A stretch of 64,000 bases of DNA from Lentzea tibetensis (lineage in GTDB: Bacteria > Actinomycetota > Actinomycetes > Mycobacteriales > Pseudonocardiaceae): NCBI RefSeq assembly GCF_007845675.1, contig NZ_VOBR01000004.1, forward strand, positions 384,783 through 448,782, in the 5' to 3' direction. Of the stretch, positions 37,234 through 45,284 are shown piece by piece (within the stretch, counting starts at the first letter, position 1; every line of letters starts with the position of its first letter). The notes below the pieces were generated by a model that did no database searches, had not been told where the DNA came from, and was given only the letters and a program-made list of their open reading frames with translations. A program made the translations under genes and the position numbers.

Positions 37234-38289
37234 GTGACCGACAGCGCCAAGGCCACCTACGCAGCAGCCGGAGTGAGTATCGCCGCGGGTGACGAGGCGG
37301 TGGAGAAGCTCAAGCCGTGGGCGGCGAAGGCGGGCCGCCCCGAGGTGCTCGGCGGCATCGGTGGCTTCGCCGGGCTGTTCCAGCTCAAGCTCGACCGCTG
37401 GAAGGAGCCCGTGCTGGCGTCCTCCACGGACGGCGTCGGCACGAAGATCGCGATCGCGCAGGCGCTCGACAAGCACGACACGGTCGGCATCGACCTCGTC
37501 GCGATGGTCGTGGACGACCTGGTCGTCTGCGGTGCCGAGCCGCTGTTCATGCAGGACTACATCGCGGTCGGCAAGGTCGTCCCCGACAAGATCGCCGCGC
37601 TGGTCAAGGGCATCGCCGAGGGCTGCGTCCTGGCCGGGTGCGCGCTGCTCGGCGGCGAGACGGCCGAGCACCCCGGCCTGATGGCCGACCACGACTACGA
37701 CATCTCCGGCACCGGCGTCGGCGTGGTCGAGCACTCGAAGCTGCTCGGCCCGGACCGGGTGCGCGACGGTGACGTCGTGATCGCGATGGGCTCGTCCGGC
37801 CTGCACTCCAACGGCTACTCGCTCGCCAGGCACGTGCTGCTGGAGATCGGGCGGATGCCGCTGTCCGGTCACGTCGAGGAGTTCGGCCGCACCCTCGGCG
37901 AGGAGATGCTGGAGCCGACCCGCATCTACGCCAAGGACTGCCTCGCGCTGATCGCCGAGACCGAGGTCCGCGGCTTCGCGCACGTCACCGGTGGTGGCCT
38001 CGCCGCGAACCTGGCCCGCGTCCTGCCGCACGGCCTGTCCGCGCGCCTCGACCGGGGCTCGTGGTCGCCGCAGCCGGTGTTCGCCCTGATCGCCCAGCGC
38101 GGCCGGGTCGAGCGCGAGGAGATGGAGAAGGCGTTCAACATGGGCGTCGGCATGGTCGCCGTCGTCGCGCCGGAGGACGTCGACCGCGCGCTGGCCGTGC
38201 TGACCGCGCGCCACGTGCCCGCGTGGGTGCTCGGCGAGATCCGTCCCGGCGAGGGCGCTGAGCTCGTCGGAGATCACCCTCGTTTCTGA
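37234..38289 (+). CDS. purM: Phosphoribosylformylglycinamidine cyclo-ligase (AIR synthetase)
   Basis: The 351-residue product closes the imidazole ring of FGAM to give AIR with ATP. Signatures are YAAAGVSIAAGDEAVEKLK at the start, SSTDGVGTKIAIAQ, GGETAEHPG near residue 150 and HVTGGGLAANLARVLP near residue 250. The GTG at 37234 is chosen for its GGAAGAAG upstream; GTG 37219 would add five residues. A much longer open frame upstream is antisense-like overlap with purF and is not part of it. purF ends 20 bases upstream, so the two form an operon. Confidence 0.97.
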   Translation: MTDSAKATYAAAGVSIAAGDEAVEKLKPWAAKAGRPEVLGGIGGFAGLFQLKLDRWKEPVLASSTDGVGTKIAIAQALDKHDTVGIDLVAMVVDDLVVCGAEPLFMQDYIAVGKVVPDKIAALVKGIAEGCVLAGCALLGGETAEHPGLMADHDYDISGTGVGVVEHSKLLGPDRVRDGDVVIAMGSSGLHSNGYSLARHVLLEIGRMPLSGHVEEFGRTLGEEMLEPTRIYAKDCLALIAETEVRGFAHVTGGGLAANLARVLPHGLSARLDRGSWSPQPVFALIAQRGRVEREEMEKAFNMGVGMVAVVAPEDVDRALAVLTARHVPAWVLGEIRPGEGAELVGDHPRF

Positions 38290-38318
38290 GGCAACCTCCG
38301 AGGCCGGTCGCTCCGTAC
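38290..38318 (+). promoter_or_regulatory. Candidate ECF-type promoter of the sigma factor gene
   Basis: GGCAACC at 38290-38296 and CGTAC at 38314-38318, separated by 17 bases, have the AAC-type -35 and CGT-type -10 used by many ECF sigma factors. It sits between the purM stop and the sigma gene, which suggests autoregulation. Which sigma uses it is inference. Confidence 0.45.
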
Positions 38319-38331
38319 CAAGGGGCGACCG
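38305..38331 (+). terminator. Hairpin between purM and the sigma factor gene
   Basis: CGGTCGCTCC (38305-38314) and GGGGCGACCG (38322-38331) pair with one mismatch around a 7-base loop. It may end purM transcription. It overlaps the -10 of the candidate ECF promoter, so transcripts starting at that promoter would include only its right half. Confidence 0.5.
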
Positions 38332-38342
38332 AGGAGGGATCG

Positions 38343-38834
38343 TTGGACCGCGATCGTGAGTTCGGGGAGTACGTGGACGCACGTGCTCTCGTGATGCGGA
38401 GAACCGCGTACCTGATTTGCGGTGACTGGCATCGCGCTGAGGACATCGTGCAGACCGCGCTGACCAAGCTCTACCTGGCGTGGCCGCGGGTGCACCGGGG
38501 CGGCACCGTCGACGCGTACGCCAGGAAAGTGCTGGTGCGTTGCGCGATCGACGAAGGGCGGCGGGGTTTCTTCCGACGGGAGAAGGCTGTCCCCGCCGTG
38601 CCGGACACGTCGACGACGTCGGCCGCGCCCGACCTCGACGTGCGACGTGCGCTTGCCGCCTTGCCACTGGGGCAACGCACGGTCGTCGTGTTGCGGTACT
38701 GGGAGGACCTCAGCGTCACCGAAGTCGCTCGCCTGCTCGGTCGGACCGAAGGCACCGTGAAGAGCCAGTCGGCGAAGGGCCTCGCCGCACTGCGTGAGCT
38801 CCTCGGTGACCCCGTGGTGGAGGAGCTGCGATGA
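38343..38834 (+). CDS. SigE-family ECF RNA polymerase sigma factor
   Basis: The 163-residue protein has region 2 (EYVDARALVMRRTAYLICGDWHRAEDIVQ), typical of the actinobacterial SigE/SigM-like family, and region 4 (LPLGQRTVVVLRYWEDLSVTEVARLLG, then EGTVKSQSAKGL). A short linker joins them. It starts at TTG 38343, supported by GAGGAGGG 4 bases upstream; no in-frame ATG exists nearby. ATGA overlap with the next gene, encoding a membrane protein, is the usual sigma/anti-sigma arrangement. Confidence 0.9.
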   Translation: MDRDREFGEYVDARALVMRRTAYLICGDWHRAEDIVQTALTKLYLAWPRVHRGGTVDAYARKVLVRCAIDEGRRGFFRREKAVPAVPDTSTTSAAPDLDVRRALAALPLGQRTVVVLRYWEDLSVTEVARLLGRTEGTVKSQSAKGLAALRELLGDPVVEELR

Positions 38835-39442
38835 CCGACATCCGCACGTTGCTGACCAGCGCACTCGACGACGAGCCGCCGCTGACGATCGACCGGGACC
38901 GCGCGATCCGCACCGGGAAGCGCACGGTGCACCGTCGCCGCTTGCTCGCCGTCGCGGCCGCCACGCTGGTCCTCGCCGGCACGCCCGTCGCGTTGAACGC
39001 GGTCGACCCGCGGGTTCCGGCCGGGCTGCAGTTGCCCACCGAACTGCTGGCCGCTCCGTCGACCTCGGACCAGCACGCCGCCGAGCTGACCGAGGTGCTC
39101 GACAAGAACCTCCGCCCGATCACGGTCGTCAACAAGGGTGACCACTACGCCGCCGAACACACCATCGTCCTGGAGCGCAACCCGCCGATCAGGATGACGC
39201 TCTTGATCGAGGTGCGCTGGGACGTGTACCGCCCGTGCGAAGGCTGCCAGGTGAGGGACCTGACGGATCGTCGCCTGGTCCGGCACCCGTCGAGCGGAAA
39301 CGGCACGCGGCACGAGGTGAGCGCGTTCCTTCCGGACGGGACGAACATCCGGGTGATCTCCGTCTCGGACTCGGCCGACATCCCGGCGGAAGGCTTCACG
39401 ACGCTGGAAAAGTACGCGTCGATGGACGGGCTCACGTTCTAA
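38831..39442 (+). CDS. Membrane protein, probable partner of the ECF sigma factor
   Basis: The 203-residue protein has a charged cytoplasmic N terminus (TDIRTLLTSALDDEPPLTID), one transmembrane helix (RLLAVAAATLVLAGTPVAL, about residues 39-57) and an extracytoplasmic part with a CEGC pair near residue 138. The topology fits an anti-sigma factor or membrane sensor, though no zinc-binding ZAS motif (HxxxCxxC) is seen in the cytoplasmic part. It overlaps the sigma gene by ATGA. Function is inferred from position. Confidence 0.75.
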   Translation: MTDIRTLLTSALDDEPPLTIDRDRAIRTGKRTVHRRRLLAVAAATLVLAGTPVALNAVDPRVPAGLQLPTELLAAPSTSDQHAAELTEVLDKNLRPITVVNKGDHYAAEHTIVLERNPPIRMTLLIEVRWDVYRPCEGCQVRDLTDRRLVRHPSSGNGTRHEVSAFLPDGTNIRVISVSDSADIPAEGFTTLEKYASMDGLTF

Positions 39443-39452
39443 CCTGTCCGGC

Positions 39453-39881
39453 GTGGCTGATGACGTGACCGTGACCCGGACGCTGGTGATACCGGCGTCC
39501 GAGTTGCGCGAGCGCTTCTCCCGGTCGTCCGGACCGGGCGGGCAGGGCGTGAACACCGCGGACAGCCGGGTCGAGCTGTCGTTCGACCTCGCCCGCTCGC
39601 CTTCCGTGCCGGAGTGGCTGCGCACCAGGATGCTCGAACGGCTGGCGTCCCGGTTGATCGACGGGGTGCTGACCATCACGGCCTCCGAGCACCGGGCGCA
39701 GCTGCAGAACCGGGCGGCCGCGCGCGACCGGCTGGGCGCACTGCTCCGGTCGGCCGCGGCGCCGCCTCCGCCGATGCGGCGTCCGACGAAACCCAGTCGT
39801 GGCGCCAAGGAACGGCGCATCGCCGAGAAGAAACGCCGCGGTGACACCAAACGCGGCCGTTCCGGCGGAGGCTGGGACTAG
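39453..39881 (+). CDS. arfB: Alternative ribosome-rescue peptidyl-tRNA hydrolase ArfB
   Basis: The 142-residue protein carries the release-factor GGQ motif in SSGPGGQGVNTADSRVEL near residue 32 and a basic C-terminal tail (RIAEKKRRGDTKRGRSGG) that enters the empty mRNA channel. It lacks the codon-recognition domains of RF1 and RF2. ArfB releases nascent chains from ribosomes stalled at mRNA ends. It follows the sigma-partner gene by 10 bases, but need not share its regulation. Confidence 0.93.
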   Translation: MADDVTVTRTLVIPASELRERFSRSSGPGGQGVNTADSRVELSFDLARSPSVPEWLRTRMLERLASRLIDGVLTITASEHRAQLQNRAAARDRLGALLRSAAAPPPPMRRPTKPSRGAKERRIAEKKRRGDTKRGRSGGGWD

Positions 39882-39913
39882 GCACGACCACCGTCCGATT
39901 CGGACGGAGCCGC

Positions 39914-40585
39914 TCAGTGGCTCGAACTGGACCGGTAGCGGCGTTCCGGACGGCCCGTTCCGCCGTACTTCAGGCTGACCTCGGCCTTGCCGGTCGCCAC
40001 GAAGTGCTCCAGGTACCTGCGCGCGCTCACCCGCGCCACCCCGGTCGCCTCTGCGCACTCGCTCGCCGACAGACCGTCCGGGCGCTCGCGCAGCGCGCGT
40101 TCCACCAGCCTGGCCGTCTCGGCCGTCAAACCTTTGGGCAGCACGGGTTTCGCCTGCGGCCGCGCGCCGAACACCTGGTCGACGTCGGCCTGGCCGGCGG
40201 ACCCGAGCCGGTGCAGCTTCTCGCGCAACGCCGCGAAGTGCGCCAGCTGGTCGCGCAGCGCCGCGTACTCGAACGGCTTGATCAGGTAGTGCAGGACGCC
40301 GCCGCGCATCGCGCCGCGCACGGTCTCCACGTCGGTCGCCGCGGTGATCACGATGACGTCCACGTCCTCGGTCGCCCGCAGCTGCCGCAGCACGGACAGT
40401 CCGTCCACGTCCGGCAGGTAGACGTCCAGCAACACCAGGTCCGGCTTGAGCTCGCGGGCCAGCCGCAGCGCGTCCGCACCGGAGTGCGCGACACCCACGA
40501 CGCCGAAACCCGGCGTGCGCGCGACGTACCCGCTGTGCACCTTGGCGACCATGAAGTCGTCGTCGACGACGAGCACCCGGATCAC
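39914..40585 (-). CDS. DcuR/CitB-type response regulator
   Basis: The 223-residue protein has a receiver domain with acidic pocket VLVVDDDF, phospho-acceptor Asp in LVLLDVYLPDVDG near residue 56 and conserved Lys in LIKPFEY. The C-terminal DNA-binding domain (TAETARLVERALRERPDGLS, then SASECAEATGVARVSARRYL) is the helix-turn-helix of the citrate/malate regulator group. It overlaps the sensor kinase gene by GTGA. It lies divergent from the tct operon and probably controls it. Confidence 0.92.
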   Translation of the reverse strand: MIRVLVVDDDFMVAKVHSGYVARTPGFGVVGVAHSGADALRLARELKPDLVLLDVYLPDVDGLSVLRQLRATEDVDVIVITAATDVETVRGAMRGGVLHYLIKPFEYAALRDQLAHFAALREKLHRLGSAGQADVDQVFGARPQAKPVLPKGLTAETARLVERALRERPDGLSASECAEATGVARVSARRYLEHFVATGKAEVSLKYGGTGRPERRYRSSSSH

Positions 40586-42126
40586 AGCGGCAGCACCGCC
40601 GTGAACACCGCGCCCCGCACCTGCACGGAACCACCGCGCCGCAGGCAGGCCTGCCTGATCAGCGCGAGACCGAGCCCGCGCTGCCCGTGCGACGCGGCCT
40701 TGGTGGTGAAGCCGTGCCGGAACACCTCGTCGGCGATCTCGGGCGCGACGCCGGGACCGGAGTCCCGCACCACCACGCGCACCTCGCCGTCCTCCTGCCG
40801 CACGCCGACCTCGATCCAGCCGCGTTCGTCGCCCGGTGCGGACGAACTCAGGGCATCCAACGCGTTGTCGACGAGGTTTCCCAATACCGTCACCAGGTCT
40901 GTGGACAGAAGTTCGTCCGCACGTCCCAGTCTGCTGTCCGCCGCCATGCGCAGGCCGACTCCGCGTTCGGCCGCCAGCGACGATTTCGCGATGAGCAGCG
41001 CGGCGACCGCCGGGTCGCCGATGCGCCCGGTCACCTCCGCCCGCCACTGCTCCTGCGCCGAGCTGATCCGGCTGACGTACCCGCGCAGCTCCTGGTACTC
41101 CTCCAGCTCCAGCAGCCCGGCGATGGTGTGCAGCCGGTTGCTGAACTCGTGCGCCTGCGCCCGGAGCGTGTCCGTGGCGGACTTGCTGGCCGCCAGCTCG
41201 TCCTGCAGCGTCATCAGCTCGGTGCGGTCCCGCAGCGTCACGACCGCGCCCGCCTCCTCGATCGGCATCCGGTTGAGCGTCAGCACCCGGCCCTTCTTCA
41301 GCACGATCTGGTCGGCGCCGGTCGCGCGTCCGGTGAGCACGTCGCGCAGCCGCTCGTTGAGGTCCAGCTCCTCGACGGACCTGCCGACCGCGTCGTCCGG
41401 CAACGACAGCAGCTCGCGCGCCTGGTCGTTGACCAGGGTGATCCGGTGCTGCGGGTCGAGCCCGACCACGCCCTCCTTGATGCCGTGCAGCAGCGCCTCG
41501 CGGTTCTCGACCAGCGCGGTGATCTCGTACGGCTCCAGGCCGAGCGTCTGGTTCTTCACCCTGCGCGCCAGCAGCAGCGAGCCGGTCACGCCGATCACCA
41601 GCGCGACCCCCAGCAGCCGCAGCGCGCTGCCCGTCGAGTCCGGCACGCCGTCGAAGAAACCGGGCGGCTCCAGCCCTGCGGCGACCATCCCGATGACCCG
41701 GCCCTGGTCGTTCAGCACCGGCACGTGCGCCGCGATCGAGCCGTCCACGTCACCGATCCACGACCGTCCGGAGAGGACGGAGCTCGTTCCGATGTCCAGC
41801 GTCGTACCGACCTGGCTGGGGTCGGGCGACGTGAGCACCTTGCGCTTCGCGTCCGCGGTGATCACGTACGTCGCGCCGGAGAGGCTCCGCGCACCCTCGC
41901 TCTCGGCGCGCAGCACGTCCAGCGCACCGACGTCGCCGAACTTCTCCCGCACGACCGGCGTCGCGGCGACCTTCTCCGCGACCGCCTGCATCCGGCGCCC
42001 CTCCGTGTCGCGGAAGTCGCTCCGCGCCTGGACGATGGTCAGCACGCCGACCGCGCACAGCAGGCACGTGACCACCACGAGTTGCCAGGTGAGCAGCTGA
42101 CGGGCCAGCGAGCCACGTCCTCCCAT
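40582..42126 (-). CDS. DcuS/CitA-type sensor histidine kinase
   Basis: The 514-residue protein has two transmembrane helices (about 12-35, LLTWQLVVVTCLLCAVGVL, and about 165-185) enclosing an extracytoplasmic PASp/Cache sensor domain of about 130 residues. A cytoplasmic PAS domain follows (HGIKEGVVGLDPQHRITLVN). The histidine is in AQAHEFSNRLHTIAGLLELE near residue 318, the DcuS-type H-box, and the ATPase has N-box GNLVDNALDAL and G-box RDSGPGVAPEI. The family senses citrate or C4-dicarboxylates directly. ATG 42126 follows GGGAGG. Confidence 0.93.
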   Translation of the reverse strand: MGGRGSLARQLLTWQLVVVTCLLCAVGVLTIVQARSDFRDTEGRRMQAVAEKVAATPVVREKFGDVGALDVLRAESEGARSLSGATYVITADAKRKVLTSPDPSQVGTTLDIGTSSVLSGRSWIGDVDGSIAAHVPVLNDQGRVIGMVAAGLEPPGFFDGVPDSTGSALRLLGVALVIGVTGSLLLARRVKNQTLGLEPYEITALVENREALLHGIKEGVVGLDPQHRITLVNDQARELLSLPDDAVGRSVEELDLNERLRDVLTGRATGADQIVLKKGRVLTLNRMPIEEAGAVVTLRDRTELMTLQDELAASKSATDTLRAQAHEFSNRLHTIAGLLELEEYQELRGYVSRISSAQEQWRAEVTGRIGDPAVAALLIAKSSLAAERGVGLRMAADSRLGRADELLSTDLVTVLGNLVDNALDALSSSAPGDERGWIEVGVRQEDGEVRVVVRDSGPGVAPEIADEVFRHGFTTKAASHGQRGLGLALIRQACLRRGGSVQVRGAVFTAVLPL

Positions 42127-42196
42127 GGGACCTCCCATGACCACAAAGACCAAAAAAACCCTTAGGCGCGCAAGCGGGACATCTCTGTTTACACGA

Positions 42197-42212
42197 GTGC
42201 AACATGTGCAAC
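42197..42212 (+). promoter_or_regulatory. Direct repeat upstream of tctC, candidate regulator site
   Basis: GTGCAAC occurs twice, at 42197-42203 and 42206-42212, separated by AT. The 9-base spacing puts the repeats nearly one helical turn apart, as response regulators often bind. It lies in the 112-base divergent region between the sensor kinase and tctC. Confidence 0.35.
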
Positions 42213-42238
42213 CACGCGGCAGAGAGGCGGGGATCACA

Positions 42239-43225
42239 GTGCAGGTCAAGACGTGGTTGGCGGTGGCGGGAGCGTTGCTCGCCGTGCTGCTGGTACCACC
42301 GCTGCTCACGCCCGGCGCGGACAGCGGATCGACGACCCAGGTGCGCTCCCTCCGCGTGCTCGTGCCGAACGCTCCCGGCGGCGGCTACGACATCACCGCC
42401 CGCACCGCGGCCAAGGCCATGGAGGACGCCGGCCTGCTGCGCAACACCGAGGTGTTCAACCTGCCGGGCGCGGGCGGCACCGTCGGCCTCGGCCGCACGG
42501 TCAGCGAGCGCGGCAACGGCAAGCTCGTCATGTCCATGGGACTCGGCGTCGTCGGCAGCGTCTACACGAACAAGTCGCCGTCGTCGCTGCTCGACACCAC
42601 GCCGATCGCGAAGCTCATCGAGGAGCCGGACATCGTCGTGGTGGGCAAGGACTCGCCGTACAAGACGCTCGGCGACCTGGTCACCGCGTGGAAGGCCAAT
42701 CCGGGTGCGGTGCCCGTCGGCGGCGGTTCGTCGCCCGGCGGACCGGACCACCTCGCCGCGATGCTGACGGCGAAGGCCGCGGGCCTCACGCCCAAGACGG
42801 TCAACTACATCCCGTTCGACGGCGGTGGCGAGCTGCTCGCGTCCGTGCTCGGCGGCAAGGTCGCGTTCGGCGTCTCCGGCGTCGGCGAGTACCGCGACCA
42901 GATCCAGGCCGGGACGCTGCGCGTGCTCGCGGTGACCGGCGGGAAGCGGATCGACGGCATCGACGCGCCGACGCTCTCCGAGTCCGGTGTGGACGTCGAG
43001 TTCACCAACTGGCGCGGCGTCGTCGCGCCGCCCGGCATCAGCACCGCGGACCGCGACAAGCTGGTGGACCTCTTCACGGCGCTGCACAAGACGCCGCAGT
43101 GGGAGGAAGCGTTGCGGCGCAACGGCTGGACCGATGCCTTCGCGCCTGGTGAGCAGTTCGGTTCGTTCCTCGAAGAGGAGAACAAGCGGGTGGCAACGGT
43201 GCTGAAGGATCTGGGACTCGCATGA
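42239..43225 (+). CDS. tctC: Tripartite tricarboxylate transporter substrate-binding protein
   Basis: The 328-residue protein has an N-terminal signal or anchor segment (WLAVAGALLAVLLVPPLL) without a lipobox, then the TctC binding fold opening RVLVPNAPGGGYDITARTAA. PGGGYD, GGSSPGGPDH and NYIPFDGGGE are binding-site blocks of the family. It captures tricarboxylates or related acids outside the membrane for the TctAB channel. GTG 42239 is preceded by GGCGGGG. The next gene overlaps by ATGA. Confidence 0.93.
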   Translation: MQVKTWLAVAGALLAVLLVPPLLTPGADSGSTTQVRSLRVLVPNAPGGGYDITARTAAKAMEDAGLLRNTEVFNLPGAGGTVGLGRTVSERGNGKLVMSMGLGVVGSVYTNKSPSSLLDTTPIAKLIEEPDIVVVGKDSPYKTLGDLVTAWKANPGAVPVGGGSSPGGPDHLAAMLTAKAAGLTPKTVNYIPFDGGGELLASVLGGKVAFGVSGVGEYRDQIQAGTLRVLAVTGGKRIDGIDAPTLSESGVDVEFTNWRGVVAPPGISTADRDKLVDLFTALHKTPQWEEALRRNGWTDAFAPGEQFGSFLEEENKRVATVLKDLGLA

Positions 43226-43716
43226 ACACGTGGCTGAAAGAGCGTTCCGAGCTCGGGATGTGCCTGGTGCTGGCGGCGCTCGGCGTGCTGGTGCTGACCG
43301 ACACGCTGCGCATGTCGACGGACTTCGCCCAGCGCGGCCCGGTGGGGCCGAAGGCGGTGCCGCTCGTCGTCGGCGGGCTGCTGCTGGTCGTCGCGGTGCT
43401 GCTGGCGCGGGACGTCCTGCGCGGCGGCCGTGGCGAGGCCGAGGGCGGCGAGGACATCGACCTGGCCGCACCGGCCGACTGGCGCACGGTTCTGCTGCTG
43501 TGCGGTGCTTTCCTCGCGAACGCGGCGCTGATCGGCGTGGTCGGGTTCCCGATCTCCGGCGCGATCCTGTTCTGGGGCGCGGCCTACGCGCTGGGCAGCC
43601 GCAACCTCGTGCGTGACCCGCTGATCGCGGCCGGCATGTCGGTGCTGACGTTCCTGATCTTCAACAACCTGCTCGGCGTGCCGCTGCCCGGTGGCCCCTT
43701 GATGGAGGTGTTCTGA
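43222..43716 (+). CDS. tctB: Tripartite tricarboxylate transporter small membrane subunit
   Basis: The 164-residue protein has four hydrophobic helices, as in TctB: about 13-28, 52-66, 92-110 and 130-150. A charged loop (RGGRGEAEGGEDID) lies between helices two and three. TctB is the small integral subunit that pairs with TctA. It starts ATGA with tctC and ends TGATG into tctA, so the three are tightly coupled. Confidence 0.9.
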   Translation: MNTWLKERSELGMCLVLAALGVLVLTDTLRMSTDFAQRGPVGPKAVPLVVGGLLLVVAVLLARDVLRGGRGEAEGGEDIDLAAPADWRTVLLLCGAFLANAALIGVVGFPISGAILFWGAAYALGSRNLVRDPLIAAGMSVLTFLIFNNLLGVPLPGGPLMEVF

Positions 43717-45230
43717 TGCAACAGCTCCTCGACGGCTTCGCGACGGCGCTGACGCCGACGCACCTGCTGTTCGCCGCGATCGGCGTGCTGCTCGGCACCG
43801 CGATCGGCGTCCTGCCGGGCATCGGCCCGGCCATGGCGGTGGCGTTGCTGCTCCCGATCACCTACGGCATGGAGCCGACCGGTGCGTTCATCATGTTCGC
43901 CGGCATCTACTACGGCGGCATGTTCGGCGGCTCGACGACGTCGATCCTGCTCAACACACCGGGTGAGAGCGCGGCGGTCGTCACGGCGATCGAAGGCAAT
44001 CCCATGGCCCGCAAGGGACGGGGTCCGCAAGCGCTTGCGGCTGCCGCCATCGGCCACTTCACCGGCGGCATCATCGGCACCATCCTGATCGTGCTGCTGG
44101 CCCCGTTCGTCGCGAAGCACGCGGTCGACATCGGTGCCCCGGACTTCTTCGCGATCATGGTGCTGGCGTTCATCGCGGTCACCTCGGTGCTCGGCAGCTC
44201 CCGGATCCGCGGCGTCGCGTCGCTGCTCATCGGCCTGACCATCGGGCTCGTCGGGCTGGACCAGCTGACCGGCCAGCAGCGGCTGACGTTCGGGTCGCTG
44301 CACCTGGCCGACGGCATCGACGTCGTCGTGGTCGCCGTCGCCCTGTTCGCGGTCGGCGAGGCGCTGTGGGTCGCCGCGCACCTGCGGCGCAAGGCGTTCG
44401 AGCCGATCCCGGTCGGACGTCCCTGGCTGTCCCGCTCGGACCTGAAGCGCACCTGGAAGCCGTGGCTGCGCGGCCCGGTGATCGGGTTCCCGTTCGGCGC
44501 GATCCCGGCCGGTGGCGCGGAGATCCCGACGTTCCTCTCGTACGTGACCGAGAAGCGGCTGTCGAAGCACAAGGACGAGTTCGGCAAGGGCGCCATCGAA
44601 GGCGTCGCCGGTCCCGAGTCGACCGCCTCCGCGTCCGCGGCGGGCACGCTGGTCACGATGCTTACCCTCGGTCTGCCGACGACGGCGGTCGCCGCGGTGA
44701 TGCTGGCCGCGTTCCAGCAGTACGGCATCCAGCCGGGCCCGCTGCTGTTCCAGCGCGAGTCGGAGCTGGTGTGGGCGCTCATCGCGTCGCTGTTCATCGG
44801 TCTGACGCTGCTGCTGGTGCTGAACCTGCCGCTGGCGCCGTTGTGGGCGAAGCTGCTGCGGATCCCGCGGCCGTACCTGTACGCGGGCATCCTGTTCTTC
44901 GCGTCGGTCGGTGCGTACGCGGTGCAGGCGGACGTCTTCGACCTGCTGGTGATGTTCGTGATCGGCCTGCTGGGCCTGGGGATGCGCCGCTACGGCCTCC
45001 CGGTGCTGCCGGCGATCATCGGTGTGATCCTCGGCCCGTCCGCCGAGCTCCAGATGCGCCGCGCGTTGCAGCTGTCCGACGGTTCGCTGACCGGCCTGGT
45101 CAACACGCCGTTCTCGATCGTCGTCTACGTGATCATCCTGATGATCCTGCTCTTCCCGCTGATCAAGCGGGTGGCCGGGCGCAAGACCCCTCCAACCCCT
45201 CTCCCCGAGCCGGAGAAGGTCGACGCCTGA
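43716..45230 (+). CDS. tctA: Tripartite tricarboxylate transporter large membrane subunit
   Basis: The 504-residue protein is the transport channel, with about 12 hydrophobic helices. The family signature GVLPGIGPAMAVALLLPITY near residue 33 and the block IYYGGMFGGSTTSILLNTPGE near residue 67 are present, as is the repeated half GAIPAGGAEIPTFLSY near residue 259. Transport is driven by an ion gradient with TctC delivering substrate. A rho-independent hairpin follows 12 bases after the stop. Confidence 0.95.
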   Translation: MQQLLDGFATALTPTHLLFAAIGVLLGTAIGVLPGIGPAMAVALLLPITYGMEPTGAFIMFAGIYYGGMFGGSTTSILLNTPGESAAVVTAIEGNPMARKGRGPQALAAAAIGHFTGGIIGTILIVLLAPFVAKHAVDIGAPDFFAIMVLAFIAVTSVLGSSRIRGVASLLIGLTIGLVGLDQLTGQQRLTFGSLHLADGIDVVVVAVALFAVGEALWVAAHLRRKAFEPIPVGRPWLSRSDLKRTWKPWLRGPVIGFPFGAIPAGGAEIPTFLSYVTEKRLSKHKDEFGKGAIEGVAGPESTASASAAGTLVTMLTLGLPTTAVAAVMLAAFQQYGIQPGPLLFQRESELVWALIASLFIGLTLLLVLNLPLAPLWAKLLRIPRPYLYAGILFFASVGAYAVQADVFDLLVMFVIGLLGLGMRRYGLPVLPAIIGVILGPSAELQMRRALQLSDGSLTGLVNTPFSIVVYVIILMILLFPLIKRVAGRKTPPTPLPEPEKVDA

Positions 45231-45242
45231 GTGACACAACCG

Positions 45243-45275
45243 AAGGCCCCCGCGGCGCATCCCGCGGGGGCCTTT
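45243..45275 (+). terminator. Rho-independent terminator after tctA
   Basis: AAGGCCCCCGCGG (45243-45255) pairs perfectly with CCGCGGGGGCCTT (45262-45274) around a 6-base loop and is followed by TTT in total at 45273-45275. It lies 13 bases past the tctA stop and 10 bases before the end of the convergent mmsA gene, so it can serve both. Confidence 0.85.
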
Positions 45276-45284
45276 GCACGCGCT

